This document shows, piece after piece, positions 1-6,531 of a stretch of 7,965 nucleotides of DNA. A program made the translations under genes and the position numbers. Source of the stretch: an uncultured Bacilli bacterium (lineage in GTDB: Bacteria > Bacillota_I > Bacilli_A > RF39 > UBA660); contig CALVKK010000051.1 in the NCBI GenBank assembly GCA_944332645.1, forward strand, positions 1 to 7,965. The letters are read 5' to 3'. Every line of letters begins with the position of its first letter. Position 1 is the stretch's first letter. The notes beneath the pieces were generated by a model that saw nothing but the letters and a program-made list of their open reading frames with translations, ran no database searches and was not told where the DNA came from.

Positions 1-69
1 ATATCCAAATATCAAAGATAAAATAAAACTAACCATCATAACAAAAGCCGCTTTTGTAAGTATCAACAT
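1..69 (-). CDS. mraY: MraY N-terminus (phospho-N-acetylmuramoyl-pentapeptide-transferase), partial
   Basis: Only the first 23 codons are in the window; the gene continues past position 1. The visible peptide starts MLILTKAAFVMMVSFILSLI and is a hydrophobic first membrane helix. It starts directly after the TAA of the upstream penicillin-binding protein gene. Its ribosome-binding site AGGAG (78-82) lies inside the last codons of that gene, 8 nt before the ATG, so the two are co-transcribed and probably translationally coupled. MraY transfers phospho-MurNAc-pentapeptide from UDP to undecaprenyl phosphate, making lipid I at the inner membrane face. The identification rests mainly on context (the spoVD-mraY order of the Firmicute division and cell-wall cluster) and on the N-terminus resembling MraY starts. 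No catalytic motif is visible, so another membrane protein remains possible. Confidence 0.7.
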   Translation of the reverse strand, partial: MLILTKAAFVMMVSFILSLIFGY

Positions 70-1980
70 TTACTCATCTCCTAACATTAATCTTACTACC
101 GAACCTTCTTGAATGTAACTACCAACACTAGGTGACTGATATATTACTTTACTACCACTACCACTAAATTCAACTTTAAAAGGTTTTAAATTGCTAATTG
201 CTTCTTTTGTTTCCATACCAACGACATTACTGACAGTATAATATCTCTTATCGCCATAATTATATTCCTTATTCATTCCATCATATCTTTCTTCTATTCC
301 CAATGCTGAAATAGCTGAGTTTAAAACATTCTTAGCGATAGGTGCTGCAATAGTACCACCATATTGAGTAACTCCTTTAGCATTATCAATCGCAACATAA
401 ACAACAACTTCTGGATCATCTGCTGGTAAAAAACCCATAAATGAGGTTATATAATTACCAACTAAATACTTACCGTCTTGTACTTTTTGAGCAGTACCTG
501 TTTTTCCTCCTACTCGATAGTTAGAAATATATGCATTCCTTCCTGTTCCATTAGCAACGACACTTTCCAAAGCATACCTTACTTGCGCGCTGGTATTTTC
601 GCTGATTACTTTTCTAACTATTTGTGGCTCATAATTAACAATAACACTATTAGTTTCAGGTTCATTTAAACTCTTGACTATATATGGAGTATATAAAGTA
701 CCACCATTTATTGCTGCACTAACAGCTGTTACTTGTTGTATTGGAGTAACTGACACACCTTGGCCAAAAGCAGTTGTGGCTAACTCTAAATCTCCTATTT
801 TATCTTTATCGAATATTATACCATTTGCTTCACCATTTAAATCAACACCTGTTATACTACCAAATCCAAATTTATCAATATAATCAAACAAAACATCTTT
901 ACCTAATTTTAATCCCAAATCTACAAATCCCGGATTGCAAGAATTTTCAACAACCTGCAAGAATGTTTGATCACCATGTCCACCATGTTTCCAACAATGA
1001 ATTGTTGCTCCACCTACCGTTACTGCTCCTCCATCGTAAAAATGTTCTTCCTCTAAATTAACTAAATTTTCTTCTAATGCCGTAGCTAAAGTAATTATTT
1101 TAAATGTACTTCCTGGCTCGTATGTCATCCAAATCGGCAAGTTACGATTGATAATTTCTGTACTATAATCTTCATAATTACTTGGATCAAAAGCAGGACG
1201 CGACGCCATTGCTAATATTTCACCTGTCTTAGGATTCATAACTATCCCTAAAGCTTGATCAGGATTATACTTACTAATAGCATTATCTAATTCTCTTTCT
1301 AAAGCTATTTGAATATTATAATCAATCGTTAAATATATATTTATACCATCTTGTGGTTGTTCATATATTTCTGATAATTGTAATTTGTTTCCTTTCGCAT
1401 CACTAAAATATTTTATCGCACCATAACTACCAGTTAAATATTCATCATATATAAGTTCCAAGCCTGATAATCCTTGATTATCAATTCCTACAAAACCTAA
1501 TGTATGTGATAATAACTCACCATATGGATAGTACCGCTTACTCTCTTTTAGTAAATAAACGCCTGGTAATTCCAATTCACTAATTTGATCAGCTGTTTCA
1601 TAATCTAATCTTCTTCCTTCAGGGTGAACTCTTTCAATCGATGTTTTTTTACTAACATGTTCGTACATATCTTCATAACTGATACCTAAAATCGGTGCAA
1701 TCAATTCAGCTGTTTTTTCTTTATCAGTTATTTGATTAGGTATTAAAACTAATGAGGTGGTTGTCACATTATCAGCTAAAACAATCCCATTACGATCATA
1801 TATTTTACCGCGATTAGCTTCAATCGGTAAATTTCTACTCCATAAACTAGTTGCATAATTATTTAATTTTTCGTAGGAAAAAACTTGAATGTAAAAAACC
1901 TTGCCTATTATTAGAGCAAATAGAAAAAAAATTATACCCGTTATTATTTTAATTCTTACATGAATATTTTTAAAAAACAT
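70..1980 (-). CDS. spoVD: Class B penicillin-binding protein, SpoVD/FtsI type with one PASTA domain
   Basis: This is a D,D-transpeptidase that cross-links peptidoglycan, anchored in the membrane and acting outside the cell. Numbered from the ATG at 1980 (636 aa), residues about 10-32 form the single membrane helix. The dimerisation domain follows and begins with RGKIYDRNG (57-65). The transpeptidase domain carries all three catalytic motifs: STFK (nucleophile S291, K294), SCN (S347-N349) and KTG (493-495). A single PASTA domain occupies about 580-636. Cysteines C329 and C348 match the spacing of the redox-active pair in B. subtilis SpoVD. The length is close to SpoVD (about 645 aa). A GTG at 1992 is in frame, but it overlaps the Shine-Dalgarno GGGTGAG (1984-1990) that correctly precedes the ATG at 1980, so I prefer the ATG. 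The mraY gene follows immediately. If this is the genome's only class B enzyme of this type, its role would be vegetative division and not spore cortex. Confidence 0.93.
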   Translation of the reverse strand: MFFKNIHVRIKIITGIIFFLFALIIGKVFYIQVFSYEKLNNYATSLWSRNLPIEANRGKIYDRNGIVLADNVTTTSLVLIPNQITDKEKTAELIAPILGISYEDMYEHVSKKTSIERVHPEGRRLDYETADQISELELPGVYLLKESKRYYPYGELLSHTLGFVGIDNQGLSGLELIYDEYLTGSYGAIKYFSDAKGNKLQLSEIYEQPQDGINIYLTIDYNIQIALERELDNAISKYNPDQALGIVMNPKTGEILAMASRPAFDPSNYEDYSTEIINRNLPIWMTYEPGSTFKIITLATALEENLVNLEEEHFYDGGAVTVGGATIHCWKHGGHGDQTFLQVVENSCNPGFVDLGLKLGKDVLFDYIDKFGFGSITGVDLNGEANGIIFDKDKIGDLELATTAFGQGVSVTPIQQVTAVSAAINGGTLYTPYIVKSLNEPETNSVIVNYEPQIVRKVISENTSAQVRYALESVVANGTGRNAYISNYRVGGKTGTAQKVQDGKYLVGNYITSFMGFLPADDPEVVVYVAIDNAKGVTQYGGTIAAPIAKNVLNSAISALGIEERYDGMNKEYNYGDKRYYTVSNVVGMETKEAISNLKPFKVEFSGSGSKVIYQSPSVGSYIQEGSVVRLMLGDE

Positions 1981-2039
1981 ATACTCACCCACTTAAATAT
2001 ATGTTTTAAATATGATTTTAATAATCTTAATTAAATTTT

Positions 2040-2081
2040 ATAATTATTTAAGCTTTGCATACCAAAACAAGAAATAATTAT
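2040..2081 (-). repeat. 10-bp perfect inverted repeat in the spoVD leader
   Basis: The arms ATAATTATTT (2040-2049) and AAATAATTAT (2072-2081) are perfectly complementary around a 22-nt loop. All pairs are A-T, so the RNA hairpin would be weak. It has no trailing U-run and is not a terminator. It sits about 60-100 nt before the spoVD start codon and could be a protein-binding site or chance AT-rich symmetry. Confidence 0.3.
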
Positions 2082-2121
2082 TAGTTTGTGCTATCTTTCT
2101 TAAGATTATATTTTTCTAATT

Positions 2122-2151
2122 TTTTTATTGTCCCATAATTACTTTTGTAAA
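2122..2151 (-). promoter_or_regulatory. Weak candidate sigma-A promoter for spoVD-mraY
   Basis: On the minus strand, TTTACA (2146-2151; five of six matches to TTGACA) is followed after 18 bp by TAAAAA (2122-2127; four of six matches to TATAAT). A start of transcription near 2115 would give an untranslated leader of about 135 nt. In DNA this AT-rich such matches occur by chance, so the call is tentative. A promoter is needed somewhere in this interval because a terminator lies just upstream. Confidence 0.25.
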
Positions 2152-2229
2152 ATACACTTTTAACAGCACTTATATTAATCTTTTTAAATTATTTACACTT
2201 TACTTTAAAAACTTTAAAATCATTATATT

Positions 2230-2256
2230 AAAAAAGAATGAAACATCGTCTCATCC
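2230..2256 (-). terminator. Rho-independent terminator after the LppM-like gene
   Basis: On the minus strand a 9-bp stem (GGATGAGAC pairing with GTTTCATTC, two G-U pairs) closes a 3-nt loop at 2236-2256 and is followed directly by six T residues (2235-2230). It begins 6 nt after the stop codon of the repeat-tailed lipoprotein gene. It separates that gene from spoVD-mraY. Confidence 0.88.
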
Positions 2257-2262
2257 TATTAA

Positions 2263-3621
2263 TTATTGATTGTTTTGATTATCACTTGGAGTAGATTTTA
2301 ATAAATCATCAACTGACATTATAGTTGTTTGTGGTGTAGAACTTTGCTGATTTAAAAATGTGCTTGGTGATTCTGGTTGATTCATACTTGGTTGTTCACT
2401 TAAACCTGGTTGTGGTTGATTCATGCTTGGTTGTTCACTTAAACCTGGATGTAGTTGATTCATGCTTGGTTGTTCACTTAAACCTGGTTGTGGTTGATTC
2501 ATGTTTGGTTGTTCACTTAAACCTGGTTGTGGTCGATTCATGCTTGGCTGTTCACTTAAACCTGGTTGTGGTTGATTCATGCTTGGTTGTTCACTTAAAC
2601 CTGGTTGTGGTTGATTCATACTTGGTTGTTCACTTAAACCTGGATGTGGTTGATTCATGCTTGGTTGTTCACTTAAACCTGCCTGTGGTTGATTCATACT
2701 TGGCTGTTCACTCAAACCTGGTTGTGGTTGATTCATGCTTGGTTGTTCACTTAAACCTGCCTGTGGTTGATTCATGCTTGGCTGTATAACAGATTGAACT
2801 TCAGATTGTGTTGACCAAGTACTTGCACTAGGTCTCTCAACTGTTTTCGTAGTATCTATAGAACCATTAGAAGAAATTTGCGGTTGATTGTCAGTCACGT
2901 TGTTATATGTGTTTTGTTTTTTTCTCTTAGATTTTTTAACAATTATAATAACAATTATAATAGCTAATAGTAGAATTCCTCCGCCAATTAAAGATACCAT
3001 TAAAATTGGAAAACTAGAAAAGTTAAACTCAAAATCAATAGTACCAGATTCAGTACCATTTAAATTCCAAGTTAATGTTTTACCATCATCAGAAACAGTA
3101 GTTGCATTATGACTAATTGGTTTTGTTGGCAATGTTACAGTAAATTGAATCTCAATGCTAGCTTCTTGACCTTCAGCTTCACTAATTGGTGAATAAACTA
3201 TATTAGATACGTAATTATTACCATTTTTAGTAAACATTATCATATCATCTGTACTAGAATCCATATCAATAATATCAATAGGGGTTCCTTCACCAGTTAC
3301 TTCATCAATATTACCAATATTAGTAGCTTCATATTTAAAGCCTCTATAACCATCCTGGTCATATCTTTCCATAGTATACCCTTCTGGTGCTTCACCATTC
3401 ATAGATTCCAAAAAATTCCAAATATCATCATCAGAATAGGTAGGAACTTCTTCCCCACCACTTTGCGTTAACATTAAAGCTTGAATCATTTCGTCATCAT
3501 AAGCCACAAAGAAGCTAAAATCTAGTGTTTTGTCACTCTTGATAACTAAATCATACCCACCTTTCATCCCACATCCAGTTAATAATACTAAACCAACTAA
3601 TAGAAATAAAAACTTTTTCAA
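2263..3621 (-). CDS. LppM-like lipoprotein with transmembrane helix and 13-residue repeat tail
   Basis: Numbered from the TTG at 3621 (452 aa), the protein has a short lipoprotein signal ending in the lipobox LTGC, with C17 as the lipidated residue. An extracytoplasmic domain of about 185 residues follows, ending with SHNATTVSDDGKTLTW; from memory this resembles LppM-type domains of Gram-positive lipoproteins. A membrane helix spans about 205-228, then a basic stop-transfer run KKSKRKK. The Q/P/S-rich tail holds ten tandem 13-residue units (280-409, consensus QPSMNQPQPGLSE) plus a partial one, and closes with a short non-repeat end containing SVDDLL. The predicted topology puts the lipid anchor and domain outside and the repeats in the cytoplasm. 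A GTG at 3630 is in frame, but it overlaps the Shine-Dalgarno GGAG (3630-3633); the TTG lies 8 nt after it and is preferred. The function is unknown. The gene has its own TATAAT box and ends at a terminator. Confidence 0.87.
   Translation of the reverse strand: MKKFLFLLVGLVLLTGCGMKGGYDLVIKSDKTLDFSFFVAYDDEMIQALMLTQSGGEEVPTYSDDDIWNFLESMNGEAPEGYTMERYDQDGYRGFKYEATNIGNIDEVTGEGTPIDIIDMDSSTDDMIMFTKNGNNYVSNIVYSPISEAEGQEASIEIQFTVTLPTKPISHNATTVSDDGKTLTWNLNGTESGTIDFEFNFSSFPILMVSLIGGGILLLAIIIVIIIVKKSKRKKQNTYNNVTDNQPQISSNGSIDTTKTVERPSASTWSTQSEVQSVIQPSMNQPQAGLSEQPSMNQPQPGLSEQPSMNQPQAGLSEQPSMNQPHPGLSEQPSMNQPQPGLSEQPSMNQPQPGLSEQPSMNRPQPGLSEQPNMNQPQPGLSEQPSMNQLHPGLSEQPSMNQPQPGLSEQPSMNQPESPSTFLNQQSSTPQTTIMSVDDLLKSTPSDNQNNQ
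2374..2784 (-). repeat. Tandem 39-bp repeat array (10 full units plus a partial) within the LppM-like gene
   Basis: Ten in-frame 39-bp units occupy 2395-2784, and a partial unit encoding QPSMNQP covers 2374-2394. Each unit encodes a variant of QPSMNQPQPGLSE. Differences are few: Q-A versus Q-P versus H-P at positions 8-9, one N-to-R neighbour change, one S-to-N and one P-to-L. Units 1 and 3 share the CAG-GCA variant and a CAG first codon, which suggests that a two-unit (78-bp) block was duplicated. Near-identity at the DNA level implies recent expansion by slippage or unequal recombination, and any change in copy number keeps the reading frame. Confidence 0.97.
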
Positions 3622-3661
3622 AAATATCACTCCTTTTTTATTAACTTCTACTCTAATACAA

Positions 3662-3667
3662 ATTATA
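3662..3667 (-). promoter_or_regulatory. -10 element (TATAAT) of a promoter for the LppM-like gene
   Basis: A perfect TATAAT on the minus strand lies just after the galE stop codon. Transcription would start near 3655, leaving a leader of about 33 nt that contains the Shine-Dalgarno site. The hexamer 17 bp upstream is AACAAA, a poor -35, so the promoter may be weak or need an activator. The gene could also be read through from galE because I see no terminator between them. Confidence 0.55.
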
Positions 3668-3675
3668 TCAAATTA

Positions 3676-4683
3676 TTATCTGTTTTTGTTACATTTTGTA
3701 ACATATTTATATGAATCTTTACACATATTGTCAATATTTTTTTCAGCCTTCCATCCTAATTTTTTAAATGCATAAGAACAATCTGCATAACAACTAGCTA
3801 CATCGCCTGGTCGTCTTCCAACTATTTTATAATTTACGCTAACATTATTGACTTTTTCAAATGTTTTAACTAACTCTAAAACACTATAGCCATTACCTGT
3901 TCCTAAATTATAAAAATCAATTCCTTTATTACTATTGATGTAGTCAAGAGCTTTAATATGACCTTTAGCAAGATCAACTACATGAATATAATCACGAACC
4001 CCTGTACCATCCTTAGTATCATAATCATCGCCAAATATATTTAATTGTTCTAATTCACCAACTGCCACCTTAACAATATATGGCATCAAATTGTTAGGTA
4101 TATCATTAGGATTTTCTCCCAATAGACCACTTTCATGAGCACCAATCGGATTAAAATAACGCAATATTGCAATCGACCAATTAGGATCAGAAATATACAA
4201 ATCTTTTAAAATGCCTTCAATATATAATTTAGTTGAACCATAAGGATTAGTTGTTTTCAATGGAAAATCCTCTTTTATAGGTAATCTATCTGGGCTACCA
4301 TAAACAGTCGCACTGGAAGAAAAAACAATTTTTTTACAATTATATTTACTCATTACTTCTAGAAGAGTCAAAGTCGAATCAATATTATTACGATAATACA
4401 AAAGTGGTTTATTAACACTTTCCCCAACGGCTTTAAGTCCGGCAAAATGAATTACGGCATCAATTTTTTCATCGTTAAATACCTTATCAACTAATTCTGC
4501 ATCGCAAACATCACCTTTATAAAATTTTAAATCTTTTTTAGTAATATCTTTAATTATACCAACTACTTCTTCTTTAGAATTACACAAATTATCAATTATA
4601 ACCACATCATAACCATTTTCTAAAAGTTCACAACAAGTATGACTACCAATATAACCACATCCACCAGTTACCAAAATTTTCAT
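3676..4683 (-). CDS. galE: UDP-glucose 4-epimerase
   Basis: This cytoplasmic enzyme interconverts UDP-glucose and UDP-galactose using bound NAD. Numbered from the ATG at 4683 (335 aa, close to the 338 of E. coli GalE), the Rossmann motif GGCGYIG is at 7-13. The catalytic serine is S124 in SSSATVYG, and the YxxxK pair is Y148/K152. The blocks FAGLKAVGES, RYFNPIGAH, IPNNLMPYI and DGTGVRDYIHV are also typical of the family. The residue aligned with E. coli Y299 is C298, which suggests that UDP-GlcNAc/UDP-GalNAc may also be accepted. Two ATGs are adjacent (4686 and 4683). The second gives better spacing from the Shine-Dalgarno AGGTGA, which is made of the last codons of the flippase gene, and it matches GalE N-termini. 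No Leloir galactose genes are nearby, so the likely job is nucleotide sugar for cell-surface glycans. Confidence 0.97.
   Translation of the reverse strand: MKILVTGGCGYIGSHTCCELLENGYDVVIIDNLCNSKEEVVGIIKDITKKDLKFYKGDVCDAELVDKVFNDEKIDAVIHFAGLKAVGESVNKPLLYYRNNIDSTLTLLEVMSKYNCKKIVFSSSATVYGSPDRLPIKEDFPLKTTNPYGSTKLYIEGILKDLYISDPNWSIAILRYFNPIGAHESGLLGENPNDIPNNLMPYIVKVAVGELEQLNIFGDDYDTKDGTGVRDYIHVVDLAKGHIKALDYINSNKGIDFYNLGTGNGYSVLELVKTFEKVNNVSVNYKIVGRRPGDVASCYADCSYAFKKLGWKAEKNIDNMCKDSYKYVTKCNKNR
3687..3703. promoter_or_regulatory. Perfect 17-bp palindrome, operator-like (GlnR/TnrA-box pattern)
   Basis: TGTTACA and TGTAACA are perfect 7-bp inverted arms around a 3-bp AT spacer. The site lies in the last codons of galE and is centred at 3695, about 40 bp upstream of the inferred start of transcription for the LppM-like gene. 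It satisfies every fixed position of the TnrA-type consensus TGTNANAWWWTNTNACA as I remember it. No poly-U run follows, so it is not a terminator. The regulator is inferred only from consensus; chance symmetry or another dimeric regulator is possible. Confidence 0.45.
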
Positions 4684-4687
4684 CATA

Positions 4688-6319
4688 TCACCTCTTTAAT
4701 TTTTTTGTTATCTTATTGACAAACTCTTCCCCAAATACTTCATTAAACACATTATTTTTAAATGACAAAACAAAATAGATTACCACACCAATTAAAGCAT
4801 AAATAATTATTTCCAGTAATGACCACCATCTGGTAGTTGGAAACTGTCCTAAAAATAATCTTACTATCATCAAACTTAATAACATTATACCATTAATTAA
4901 TAATATTTTAATGGCAGGTTTAATACTACTACGATAACTAATTTTATAAGTTTTTTTCAACTTATAAAGTAAATAGACAACAGCTAATCCTTGAACAAGC
5001 ATTGTCGTTACGATAGTTCCGTAATAAGCTTCAAATCCTAAAAAATGTACAAAATGCATCATAGGAACATTTAAAATAGCCTTTAAAATAAAGCTACCCA
5101 ATAAAGTTCCTAAAGCTACTTTAGGATTATCTAAAGCATTAGTAGTATCAACCAAAACATAAAAGAAAGAATTAATAAGCGATTGTAAAATAAAGAAACT
5201 AAACACATCGATACTTAAAGCATCATAACCATAAAAAACTGTCCAAATGCTACTAGATAAAAACCATACACCTATAGTCATCGGTAACGCTATAAACCAT
5301 ATTATTTTTAACGCTTGATTTATTTTACGTGAAACACCTTGATGATCTTTTAAAGTAGCACTACTAACAATATTAGGAATAATGCTCATCGTAATACCAA
5401 ATGTTATTGATAAAATAATCATATTTAATTTTGAACCCCATGTTGTTATAATGCTTAAAATATTTTCTGCTAAAGTAACGTTATATCCTAAACCAACCAA
5501 TCCCTTTACAATAGTAAATACATCGACAGTGTTATAAATTGATCTGATAAATTCAATTAAGATAAATGGTAATGAATAAATTACGATTCTTTTTAAAATT
5601 ACTTTATTAGTCAATTTGCTTTCGGCCTTTGTTGGTTTTTCATCACGCTTTAAAATTTCACGATTTTTGTTCATTTTGTCAATTATATATAAATAAGCGG
5701 CTATAGCTCCAGCAGTTGCTCCAAATGTAGCTACGCCTACAGCTGTTGTAATAGATAAATGAAAAACTTTTAAAGTTAAATAACTACCACCAACAATAAC
5801 AATTACTCTGACTAACTGTTCAATAACATTAGCTAAAGCTGGAACGGTCATCATACGATGTCCTTGTACATAACCTTTACTAACACTTAAAATCGGAATA
5901 AATAACAAAGCCGTAGATATAACCCTAATTACGAATGTTATATCTTCTATAGTATTACCACCCTCGATATCACCAATTATTAGATAAGCAATATTAGGGG
6001 CAAAAGCAAACAGAATAACAAAACAAATCAAACCGATGCCAACGATGATATATTTACCAATTTTATACGCTCTTTCTTGAGCATCATAATATCCTAAAGT
6101 GTTATATTCACTAACTGCTTTTGCCATAGCACTAGGAATACCAGTTGAGGATAATGAAGCAAAAACTGCATATATTGTATAAGCATAACTGTATAAAATA
6201 GCTCCTTTTGTTCCAATTATCGCTCTAAAAGGAATAACATAAATTATTCCTAATATTTTGCACAAAATGATACCAATCGTCGATATCATCGCGCCTTCTA
6301 CAAAGGTGTTTCTTTTCAA
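4688..6319 (-). CDS. ytgP: MurJ/YtgP/SpoVB-type lipid-linked glycan flippase (MOP superfamily)
   Basis: This is a 543-residue integral membrane protein with about 14 hydrophobic segments. The N-terminal block (residues 5-72) contains KILGIIYVIPF, the segment KGAILYSYAY and the stretch GIPSAMAKAVSEYN, all typical of the Firmicute YtgP/SpoVB group. A charged cytoplasmic loop lies at about 214-243. The length equals that of B. subtilis YtgP (MurJ, about 544) and exceeds SpoVB (about 518). The expected role is moving lipid II or another undecaprenyl-linked precursor across the membrane. The start is TTG at 6319: an in-frame TGA lies two codons upstream and the next ATG is codon 11, after conserved residues. 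A GTGAT-type ribosome-binding site precedes it. The stop TGA lies 1-4 nt before the galE start codons, so the two genes are probably coupled. The exact substrate cannot be read from sequence. Confidence 0.92.
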   Translation of the reverse strand: MKRNTFVEGAMISTIGIILCKILGIIYVIPFRAIIGTKGAILYSYAYTIYAVFASLSSTGIPSAMAKAVSEYNTLGYYDAQERAYKIGKYIIVGIGLICFVILFAFAPNIAYLIIGDIEGGNTIEDITFVIRVISTALLFIPILSVSKGYVQGHRMMTVPALANVIEQLVRVIVIVGGSYLTLKVFHLSITTAVGVATFGATAGAIAAYLYIIDKMNKNREILKRDEKPTKAESKLTNKVILKRIVIYSLPFILIEFIRSIYNTVDVFTIVKGLVGLGYNVTLAENILSIITTWGSKLNMIILSITFGITMSIIPNIVSSATLKDHQGVSRKINQALKIIWFIALPMTIGVWFLSSSIWTVFYGYDALSIDVFSFFILQSLINSFFYVLVDTTNALDNPKVALGTLLGSFILKAILNVPMMHFVHFLGFEAYYGTIVTTMLVQGLAVVYLLYKLKKTYKISYRSSIKPAIKILLINGIMLLSLMIVRLFLGQFPTTRWWSLLEIIIYALIGVVIYFVLSFKNNVFNEVFGEEFVNKITKKLKR

Positions 6320-6325
6320 ATTTCA

Positions 6326-6496
6326 TCACTTCCCATATACTATCATAGCCGAAAAGCAATATAATTGTTCTTCACCAACAATGCTTATAGCTACTTGGTA
6401 CTTTATATCAATTACATCATTACATTCTTCTAAAAATTTATTGACACTATCTTCTAAATCTTTTTCATGTCCTTCATCAAATATTTTTACTTTCAT
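6326..6496 (-). CDS. cse60: Cse60-like sporulation protein
   Basis: This is a 56-residue soluble protein beginning MKVKIFDEGHEKDLEDSVNK and ending with LYCFSAMIVYGK. From memory both ends match the Cse60 family, whose B. subtilis member is a 60-residue product of a sigma-E-controlled sporulation gene of unknown biochemical function. I chose the ATG at 6496 because GGTGAT stands just upstream and because it gives the family length. The in-frame TTG at 6544 would add 16 hydrophobic residues and lacks a ribosome-binding site. The gene ends in tandem TGA-TGA stops, with the flippase start four codons downstream of the first. It sits between an unknown lipoprotein and the flippase, in the same direction. 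No convincing sigma-E promoter is visible in the 44-nt gap upstream, so it is likely read with the operon. Confidence 0.85.
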   Translation of the reverse strand: MKVKIFDEGHEKDLEDSVNKFLEECNDVIDIKYQVAISIVGEEQLYCFSAMIVYGK

Positions 6497-6531
6497 ATTA
6501 TCACCAAAATCATGATAACAAATAATTAAAG

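Larger units (their letters stand above)
1981..2229 (-). other. AT-rich leader/intergenic region upstream of spoVD
   Basis: About 250 bases lie between the terminator of the upstream gene and the spoVD start. I see no gene with a usable start codon. Because the preceding gene is terminated at 2230-2256, the promoter for spoVD-mraY must be in here. The stretch contains a weak candidate promoter (2122-2151) and a perfect 10-bp inverted repeat (2040-2049 with 2072-2081, 22-nt loop). No T-box, riboswitch or conserved leader motif is recognisable. Confidence 0.6.

Noticed and set aside
478..1061. Several plus-strand open frames of 63-95 codons inside the penicillin-binding protein gene
   Set aside because: They are antisense to a gene with all catalytic motifs, have unnatural composition and lack ribosome-binding sites.
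2081..2188. Minus-strand stop-to-stop frame of 35 codons ending KKLEKYNLKKDSTN, protein-like in appearance
   Set aside because: It has no ATG, GTG or TTG start and no ribosome-binding site, and K/N/I/Y-rich frames are expected by chance in AT-rich DNA. A decayed gene end cannot be fully excluded.
2358..2789. Plus-strand open frame of 143 codons with repeated VVDSCLVVHLNL-like units
   Set aside because: It is the antisense shadow of the 39-bp repeat array. A repeat whose length is a multiple of three stays open if one unit is open. It has no ribosome-binding site and lies wholly inside a convincing gene.
3688..3702. The galE 3' palindrome as a rho-independent terminator
   Set aside because: Its stem is short and AT-rich, and it is followed by an A-rich stretch on the minus strand with no U-run. 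An operator reading fits better.
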